In this document: piece after piece, positions 6,347-10,901 of the stretch
Layout: each line of letters opens with the position of its first letter
Position numbering within the stretch: position 1 is the stretch's first letter
NCBI GenBank assembly: GCA_913043885.1
Contig: CAJWOB010000050.1
Location: 1-10,901, forward strand
Source: an uncultured Spirochaetaceae bacterium
GTDB lineage: Bacteria; Spirochaetota; Spirochaetia; SZUA-6; Bin103
DNA length: 10,901 nucleotides
Direction: 5' to 3'
The notes under the pieces: generated by a model
The model's database searches: none
The model's input: the letters and a program-made list of their open reading frames with translations, nothing else
What the model was told of the DNA's origin: nothing
Made by a program: the position numbers and the translations under genes

Positions 6347-7165
6347 TTGAACACAGACGAGTCACTCAGCATCTATATGAAGGAGATCGGATCCATTCCG
6401 GTCCTGACCCGCGAGCAGGAGCAGCAGCTAAGCCAAAGGGCACGCGCCGGCGAGGCCACAGCGCGCGACGCGCTCATCCACCACAACCTCAGGTTCGTGG
6501 TCAGCGCCGCCCGTCACTATCGGAACGCGGAGCTCACGCTCCTCGACCTCATCGAGGAAGGAAACGTCGGCCTGATGAGGGCGGTCGAGAAGTTCGACCC
6601 GGACGCTGGCTACAAGTTCACCACCTACGCAGTTTGGTGGATCCGGCAGGCGATCCAGTCGGCGCTGGACAGCAAGACTCAGGCGATCCGCATCCCCGCC
6701 GAGAGACGGCAGGAGATGCGGCGCCTGCGCACCGTCGCGGAGGAGCACCACGATCGTTTCGGACGGGAGCCGTCCGTTGCCTACCTGGCGTCGGCGACCG
6801 GCACCGCTGCCGAGCGGGTGGAGAGCCTGCTGGCCACGCCGCGGGTGAGCAGCTCTATTGATGGAGCAACCGGCGATGATCCCCCTCTGTCGGGTCAGAT
6901 TGCCGACGACACCGCCAGTCCCGAAGTCAGCACGCTGGCGAAGCTATCCAAGGCCGCGGCGCGGTCGATGTTGCGTCACGTGTCCGGCCGTCAGGCCTAT
7001 GTCCTCAGGCGCCGTTTCGGGCTCGATGGCGCCCAAGCAGCGACCCTCCGGCAGATCGGAGACGACCTGGGCCTAAGCCGCGAGCGCGTAAGGCAGATAG
7101 AGCGCGAGGCACTCGGCACCCTCCGCGTCCGCTTCTCTGGCATGGAGGAACTGAGCGTTGCGTAA
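6347..7165 (+). CDS. RpoD-type alternative sigma-70 factor (group 2/3)
   Basis: Read from TTG 6347, the protein has 272 residues. DESLSIYMKEIGSIPVLT (4-21) is region 1.2. NLRFVVSAARHYRN (47-60), LLDLIEEGNVGLMRAVEKFD (65-84) and YKFTTYAVWWIRQAI (89-103) are regions 2.1-2.4, with the conserved aromatic DNA-melting residues. RIPAERR opens region 3. RRRFGLDG...SRERVRQIEREAL (221-256) is region 4, the -35 reader. Region 1.1 is absent, so this is not the housekeeping sigma. It diverges from the CarH-like regulator, resembling Streptomyces LitR-LitS logic, except that LitS is an ECF factor. It is coupled to the downstream beta-barrel gene. It may direct RNA polymerase to light- or stress-response promoters. 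Confidence 0.9.
   Translation: MNTDESLSIYMKEIGSIPVLTREQEQQLSQRARAGEATARDALIHHNLRFVVSAARHYRNAELTLLDLIEEGNVGLMRAVEKFDPDAGYKFTTYAVWWIRQAIQSALDSKTQAIRIPAERRQEMRRLRTVAEEHHDRFGREPSVAYLASATGTAAERVESLLATPRVSSSIDGATGDDPPLSGQIADDTASPEVSTLAKLSKAAARSMLRHVSGRQAYVLRRRFGLDGAQAATLRQIGDDLGLSRERVRQIEREALGTLRVRFSGMEELSVA
7144..7149 (+). promoter_or_regulatory. Strong ribosome binding site inside the sigma gene
   Basis: GGAGGA eight bases before TTG 7158 fixes the start of the beta-barrel gene inside the last codons of the sigma gene. Both genes must share an mRNA for efficient expression. Confidence 0.75.
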
Positions 7166-7997
7166 GCACATAATTAGCGTGGTGGCACTTCTGGCCACCC
7201 TTAGCACAGGAGCGTTCGCTCAGTCGGCTGGCCTGTTGACGCCGATAGACTCGGACCTGGAGCTCTCCGCCACGGTGGAGCTGGGCATGATCGACGTGTA
7301 CTCCAACGTCTTGCAGCAGGGTCAGAACGGGACTGCATTCGAGTATGTGACACAGGGGGGCCAGGACATCCTGTTTCGCTTTGCCCGCGCCTCGGTGGAG
7401 CTCGGCTGGCGCAATCGGCACTCGGTGGTGCTGCTCATCCAGCCACTCGACGTGCGCACCCAGGCACTCCTCGACGAGGACATCATCGTCGACGGGCTGA
7501 CCTTTCCGTCGGGGACCGCGATGGACCTCAGGTACGGCTTCGACTTCTATCGCCTCAGCTACCTGTTCGACCTGCTGCCTGAGCCCGAGCGCGAGCTCGC
7601 AATTGGCGTCTCGCTACAGGTGCGGGACGCGTCGATCAGCTTCGCGTCACAGGCCGGTGACCTGTTTCGCATCACCCAAGACGTCGGGCCGGTCCCGATC
7701 CTTAAGGCGCGCGGTCGCGCAGAATTCGGCGGCACGTTCGTCGGCTTCGAAGTAGACGGCTTCTACGCGGACGGGCGCTATATCTCCGGCTCGACCAACG
7801 ACTTCATCGGCGCGATCGTGGACGCATCGCTGCGTGGCGGCATCCTACTGCGCAACGGTTTCGAGGCATTCCTCAATCTCCGCTACCTCGGCGGCGGTGC
7901 TCGCGGGGTCGAGGAGAATGACCCCGAGCCCGGCGACGGATTCACCGACAACTGGCTGCATGCCGGCGCGTTGACCGTGGGGGTGACCGTTCGTTGA
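7158..7997 (+). CDS. Predicted outer-membrane beta-barrel protein
   Basis: The 279-residue product starts at TTG 7158, eight bases inside the sigma gene. MRKHIISVVALLATL and the AFA-Q site near residues 19-22 form a Sec signal peptide. The mature protein alternates polar and hydrophobic residues in many short strands, for example RASVELGWRNRHSVVLLIQP and GGILLRNGFEAFLNLRYLGG, separated by acidic loops. This is typical of small outer-membrane barrels. It ends LTVGVTVR rather than in the usual aromatic residue. No family is recognised. It may be a pore, a lipid-handling barrel or a structural protein made when the sigma factor is made. Its TGA overlaps the ATG of the next, broken gene (TGATG). 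Confidence 0.7.
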   Translation: MRKHIISVVALLATLSTGAFAQSAGLLTPIDSDLELSATVELGMIDVYSNVLQQGQNGTAFEYVTQGGQDILFRFARASVELGWRNRHSVVLLIQPLDVRTQALLDEDIIVDGLTFPSGTAMDLRYGFDFYRLSYLFDLLPEPERELAIGVSLQVRDASISFASQAGDLFRITQDVGPVPILKARGRAEFGGTFVGFEVDGFYADGRYISGSTNDFIGAIVDASLRGGILLRNGFEAFLNLRYLGGGARGVEENDPEPGDGFTDNWLHAGALTVGVTVR

Positions 7998-8312
7998 TGG
8001 CTGACAAATGGACGGCCGACCCGATCGGCCAGCTCGCCGGGAAAGTCGCGTCGCCGACGCGGGCACACGGCTGCCGGACTACCCGGTAACTGCCGCGATC
8101 CTCGATCACGTCGACGACGACACCCCCTACGTCAAGTACCGCGGACGGTTCTGGCAGCTGGTATTCCTGGGACACCTCGGGGCAGACCGGGCCAACCCTC
8201 GCGTCGCCCGCCTAGCCGACGCCGTAATGGCGGACGCGAGCTGGGTGCACGCCCGCGGAGGGCAGTGCCTCACCGCAAACATCCTTGCCGCCCTCAGGGC
8301 GGTCCTGGGTGT
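7997..8312 (+). pseudogene. Prenyltransferase/squalene-cyclase-like repeat protein, frameshifted and 3' truncated
   Basis: ATG 7997 overlaps the preceding TGA and encodes MADKWTADPIGQLAGKV, ending at a TAA at 8087-8089. The recognisable family sequence lies in another frame from about 8040: LPDYPVTAAILDHVDDDTPY, KYRGRFWQLVFLGHLGAD and WVHARGGQCLTANILAALR. I recognise these as the N-terminal part of a prenyltransferase/squalene oxidase-repeat family that databases often mislabel as nitrogen fixation protein NifH. One frameshift at about 8040-8075 therefore breaks it. Resemblance then stops near 8300, where an oppositely oriented fragment begins, leaving roughly 100 of an expected 300 or more codons. 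The gene was the third member of the sigma operon and is surely non-functional. Confidence 0.7.
8288..8302. repeat. Perfect short palindrome at a rearrangement junction
   Basis: CCGCCCT-C-AGGGCGG is a perfect inverted repeat with a one-base centre. It sits where the plus-strand prenyltransferase-like fragment and the minus-strand S51-like fragment both lose family-like sequence. It may have provoked the deletion or may be the joined remnant of two ends. Confidence 0.6.
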
Positions 8313-8580
8313 GCAGGCAGGTGACGTTGTGGGAGCCCATCGCCGAGTACCGCTCGCGCACGGCGGTAGAGTGATTGGGATTCGCCAGAGCGCTGGGGAT
8401 CACGACCACCGGCGTCTGCTCACCGATATAGGCCTTCATCACCTGGTGAGCGGTGGTCGACCCACGCGGCGTGGTGTCCGGGCCCGGGACCGTACTGCCG
8501 CCGCCACGGATGACCAACTGCCCGCTCGGCAGATACCAACTCTCTTCCGCGAGCGACGTGGGCAGGGCTTCGGTTGCCAA
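8290..8580 (-). pseudogene. Peptidase S51/cyanophycinase-like gene, 5' fragment only
   Basis: The best start is TTG 8580, with GAGGAGG (8595-8589) eight bases upstream; the frame also opens at ATG 8607. The product reads YLPSGQLVIRGGG, then QVMKAYIGEQTPVVVIPSAL, then RYSAMGSHNVTCLHTQDR. This follows the beginning of the S51 family (dipeptidase E/cyanophycinase): a leading strand with GGG, a strand ending VIPSA, then a gene-specific helix and a strand with a final DR. The open frame continues to 8212 but is antisense to the prenyltransferase-like remnant and not family-like. The nucleophile Ser region of S51 would lie beyond the break, so no activity is expected. Family assignment is by eye and moderate. 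Confidence 0.5.
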
Positions 8581-8718
8581 CACGCACACCTCCTCGGCAG
8601 CTAACATCGGTACGCGCCGCCGCTCGCCCCAATCTTGTTCTGAGCTTCAGCGGTGGCTAGTCTGGTGGTGTCGCTGGTGTGGGGAGTCCCGCCGTCTACT
8701 CCTGCGTCAGGAAGGGCC

Positions 8719-8739
8719 GCGGCGACCAACGGGCGCCGC
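8719..8739 (-). terminator. Weak hairpin downstream of the lipoprotein gene
   Basis: GCGGCG (8719-8724) pairs with CGCCGC (8734-8739) around a nine-base loop, 18 bases past the lipoprotein TAG in the transcription direction. No T-run follows on the minus strand, so this is at best a weak or Rho-assisted terminator. The rest of 8608-8756 shows no gene. Confidence 0.3.
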
Positions 8740-8756
8740 AGCAGCCAGCAAGAGCT

Positions 8757-9245
8757 CTATTGCTCGCGCTCACCCAGGACAACGGTCGCCTCGACGAACA
8801 GAGGTTCGTCCTCCTCGAGGTCTGACATCGTCTGCATCACCCGGACGTTCGGGTACGGGCCGAGGAAGCCGGTGAGCTCCGCTGAAAACTCGGTCGGCCC
8901 ACCTCCCGCTGGCCCTGACAGCTTCCCGCAGCCGATCCCGTGGAGACAGCCCGTCAACGTGTGGACCGCCTGCACGTTGGCACCCGTTGGCGTGAATGTG
9001 CCGCTGGCGACGGACTGATAGGCGAAGCTGACGCCCTTTCCTTCGAGAAAGCCGAGTACGGTGCAGTTATCGAGGATCCGATCCTCACCGTTTCGACGAG
9101 CGCATACGTCCGCGTTCACCGGGTCGGCGGATAGATCGAGCTGACCGCTGTACTGCGCTTCCGAAGGGGGCCCGCTGGCGCAGCCCGCGGCCAGCAGTAA
9201 GCCCACGGCACCGAAGACGAAGACCCCACGTATCGATTGATTCAC
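8757..9245 (-). CDS. Small cysteine-containing lipoprotein of unknown function
   Basis: The 162-residue product starts at GTG 9245. GGAGG (9255-9251 on the minus strand) lies five bases before it, among the best ribosome sites in the window. A hydrophobic signal ends in the lipobox LAAGC, with Cys22 as the lipidated residue, so the mature protein is membrane-anchored at the periplasmic face. The mature part has further cysteines at DVCARR, DNCTV, GCLHG and GCGKL, enough for two disulfides, and a Gly/Pro-rich middle followed by beta-strand-like segments. I recognise no family. It lies 49 bases downstream of the ECF sigma gene on the same strand and is probably cotranscribed, so it may be part of that sigma factor's output. 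Confidence 0.75.
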   Translation of the reverse strand: MNQSIRGVFVFGAVGLLLAAGCASGPPSEAQYSGQLDLSADPVNADVCARRNGEDRILDNCTVLGFLEGKGVSFAYQSVASGTFTPTGANVQAVHTLTGCLHGIGCGKLSGPAGGGPTEFSAELTGFLGPYPNVRVMQTMSDLEEDEPLFVEATVVLGEREQ

Positions 9246-9294
9246 TTGAACCTCCTGCGAGAAGGAGGGAGCGTGGGGCGTTAGGGATACATAG

Positions 9295-10200
9295 TCAGGA
9301 CGAGAAACTCAGCTCCGTCGATTCAACCAGGCGCTCTCCCTCGAGACGGCCGCTGAGGCACGCCGCGCCAGGGAAGTTGCGAGTCCAGTGGATGACGCGG
9401 TTGCCCTCCGCCACACAATCGATCGAGCTGACGCGCTGGCCTTCGCCGTTCTCGTACCTGATCAGGGCGGACCGAATCAGTGCCGCTTTTCCATGACGAC
9501 CGTACCGGTTGTGATGAACGTAATCGTCTGCGAGCACGTCGTTCAGCACGTCCTCCCGTCCATTCCGAAACGCATCCGAGAACCGATGATGAACGAGCCG
9601 ATAGCTCCCAAGGGTCTCGACGGACTGCCGCAGCACGACGCCCCAGGGGTGGTCCACCCCGCGGATGCGCTCGACGGCCTCGTCCCTGGAGATCATCGAC
9701 CTGCGAAGCGAGAGCCTTGCATCGTGGAGCCGCTTCTTGACCGTCGTAAGCAGCAAGCTGAGAGCGGCGCAGATCTCGCTCTGGCTAAGCTGGTCGAGGT
9801 AGAAGAGCCTGGTGACACCGCGCAGTGGCTCGGTGAGAGCCCGAATTGCCAGGCGCACCGCAGCGATCTCCTGTTGCCGAGACAGCTCCACGGCGAGAGC
9901 TTGCGGCTCCTGCGATAGAGACTCCTCGTCCCGCGTACGCTGCGACGATGCGCGCCGAGCGATGGTCCGCACCCAGCCACGGAATGCATGGGGCTCGCGC
10001 AGCTCATGCAACCTGGTGAGCGCGACGGCGAGTGCCTCCTGGGCCGCGTCCTCCGCGCGATGGATGTCGCGGACTCGCGCATACGCAGCGCTCACGCACA
10101 TCTCCCAGTGCCTGGCAAAGATCTGGGACAGGGCGCGCTCGTCTCCGCGCTGCGCGGCCAGAATCAGCTCCGCGGTTCCGGAATGCTGTGACTGGTTCAC
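9295..10200 (-). CDS. ECF sigma factor with SnoaL-like C-terminal domain
   Basis: The 301-residue protein starts at GTG 10200. Sigma region 2 covers about 12-90 (RAEDAAQEALAVALTRLHEL, 48-67; FRGWVRTIARR, 73-83). Region 4 covers about 110-166 (FYLDQLSQSEICAALSL, then TTVKKRLHDARLSLRR). A linker leads to a SnoaL/NTF2-like domain at about 200-300, with FRNGREDVLNDVLADDYVHH, YGRHGKAALI and HWTRNFPG. Fusion to SnoaL-like domains is known for ECF41 and related groups, where the extension replaces an anti-sigma factor and controls activity. No anti-sigma gene is seen nearby, which fits. The ribosome site is weak. The ligand or trigger is unknown. The downstream lipoprotein gene is the only visible candidate partner. 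Confidence 0.9.
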   Translation of the reverse strand: MNQSQHSGTAELILAAQRGDERALSQIFARHWEMCVSAAYARVRDIHRAEDAAQEALAVALTRLHELREPHAFRGWVRTIARRASSQRTRDEESLSQEPQALAVELSRQQEIAAVRLAIRALTEPLRGVTRLFYLDQLSQSEICAALSLLLTTVKKRLHDARLSLRRSMISRDEAVERIRGVDHPWGVVLRQSVETLGSYRLVHHRFSDAFRNGREDVLNDVLADDYVHHNRYGRHGKAALIRSALIRYENGEGQRVSSIDCVAEGNRVIHWTRNFPGAACLSGRLEGERLVESTELSFSS

Positions 10201-10272
10201 TCCACGACGGGAGGCAGTCTACCAAGCAGAGTTTGGGTCGGGCGCGTGGTGCTTCCGGCGGCTCGCCGGGTT

Positions 10273-10353
10273 TCATCCAGCCGACGCGAAGAAGCCGAAG
10301 ACCTCCTCGAGCGCGGCCGGTATCACCTGCACGCGACGCAGCTCGAAGGTCAT
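10273..10353 (-). pseudogene. N-terminal remnant of an SRPBCC protein
   Basis: ATG 10353 overlaps the TGA of the deacetylase gene (ATGA) and encodes 26 residues, MTFELRRVQVIPAALEEVFG then FFASAG, before TGA at 10275. This matches the first strand and helix of SRPBCC (START-like) proteins, which normally run about 150 residues. No frame downstream to the ECF gene (10201-10272) continues the domain, so the body has been deleted. The overlap shows it once formed an operon with the deacetylase. Confidence 0.6.
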
Positions 10354-10901
10354 CGTACCTCGCCGACGGTCGATGCAGCGAAGGCCCGGCGATAGGTCTG
10401 TTGGTAGGCTCGCACCGAGTCGTGGATCGGTGCGGCGTAGCCTCCGCCCAGCGTAATGGCCAGCGGCACCCCGGCGCGGCGACAGGCCGCCAGCACCAGA
10501 TCGTCCCGGGCAGCCAAACCCGCCATAGTGAGGTCCAGCGTGCCGAGCCGGTCGCTGCCGAGCGGATCCACCCCGGCGTTGTAGATGACCAGCCCAAGCC
10601 CGGCGTCGATTGCCCGCGGCAGGCTGCTTCCCACCGCCTCCAGATACTCATCGTCGCCGGTGCGCGGTGGCAGCGGCACGTGGTGCAGCGGCAGCACCTT
10701 GCGGAACGGGAAGTTCTTTTCCCCGTAGATATCGAGGATGTAGGTATCCGGATCCCCTCCTATCAGGGACGCGTTGCCGTCCCCCTGGTGAACGTCGAGG
10801 TCGATTATCGCCAGCCGCTCGATCAGCCCCTCCGCGCGCAGCACGCCCACCGTCACCGCCGCATCGTTGAACACGCAGAAGCCGCTGCCGCGTTCGCGGT
10901 G
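10350..10901 (-). CDS. Class IV (HDAC11-like) histone deacetylase-family amidohydrolase, partial
   Basis: The gene enters from beyond position 10901 and ends at TGA 10350, leaving 183 C-terminal codons. HRERGSGFCVFNDAA at the window edge is the loop after the catalytic histidines. DLDVHQGDGNA carries the Asp and His zinc ligands. YGEKNFPFRK is typical of the HDAC11-like branch. NAGVDPLGSDRLGTLDLT gives the third ligand Asp, and LGGGY carries the catalytic Tyr. Family members remove acetyl or longer acyl groups from lysines or small amines; the bacterial substrate here is unknown. The visible part is intact. Its stop overlaps the SRPBCC remnant, so the ancestral operon continued. Confidence 0.93.
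   Translation of the reverse strand, partial: HRERGSGFCVFNDAAVTVGVLRAEGLIERLAIIDLDVHQGDGNASLIGGDPDTYILDIYGEKNFPFRKVLPLHHVPLPPRTGDDEYLEAVGSSLPRAIDAGLGLVIYNAGVDPLGSDRLGTLDLTMAGLAARDDLVLAACRRAGVPLAITLGGGYAAPIHDSVRAYQQTYRRAFAASTVGEVR

Noticed and set aside
10004..10651. Minus-strand open frame of 215 codons bridging deacetylase and ECF sigma
   Set aside because: It overlaps two well-supported genes in another frame and is Arg/Ala/Pro-rich without motifs. Only the short SRPBCC remnant in this interval looks real.
1..10901. CRISPR array, tRNA or rRNA genes
   Set aside because: No regularly spaced direct repeats with unique spacers, no cloverleaf-like segment and no conserved rRNA stretch were seen. 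The repeats at 1-90 are too few and include an inverted copy.

Overview
The window looks like high-GC chromosomal DNA from a diderm (Gram-negative-type) bacterium. Evidence for an outer membrane is a predicted outer-membrane beta-barrel protein, a lipoprotein and a periplasmic HPH-type metal protein. GTG and TTG starts are common. Phylum cannot be fixed from the sequence; a marine or host-associated lineage such as a high-GC spirochaete or proteobacterium is only a guess.

Layout. 1-154: a repeat-rich segment with a large hairpin, probably the edge of an insertion that cut off the C-terminal part of an enolase-superfamily gene (86-856, minus). 912-1364 (plus): a Nudix hydrolase broken by one in-frame TAG. 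1376-2876 (minus): a DUF1007-NicO metal transport pair. 2958-3840 (minus): gene remnants. 3837-6175 (minus): an SRPBCC/TIGR01777 epimerase-like fusion preceded by, and coupled to, a CarH/LitR-type B12-dependent MerR regulator. 6347-7997 (plus, divergent): an RpoD-type alternative sigma factor coupled to a beta-barrel protein. 7997-8580: two convergent truncated genes meeting at a palindrome. 8757-10200 (minus): a lipoprotein and an ECF sigma factor with a SnoaL-like C-terminal domain. 10273-10901 (minus): an SRPBCC remnant and an HDAC-family deacetylase running off the window.

The centre is the most coherent part. The MerR protein keeps the hallmark residues of AdoCbl photoreceptors: W-H followed by an E-H pair at CarH spacing, and the axial histidine. 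It faces a sigma factor gene whose upstream region contains a possible 19-bp-spaced promoter. A working model is that CarH represses its own operon and the sigma/outer-membrane operon in the dark and releases them in light. No photolyase or carotenoid gene is visible here.

The other strong theme is decay. Enolase-like, Nudix, glycosyltransferase-like, prenyltransferase-like, S51-like and SRPBCC genes are all truncated, frameshifted or interrupted, while their neighbours are intact and tightly overlapping. This suggests genome erosion (for example a symbiont) or rearrangement; assembly error must be excluded.
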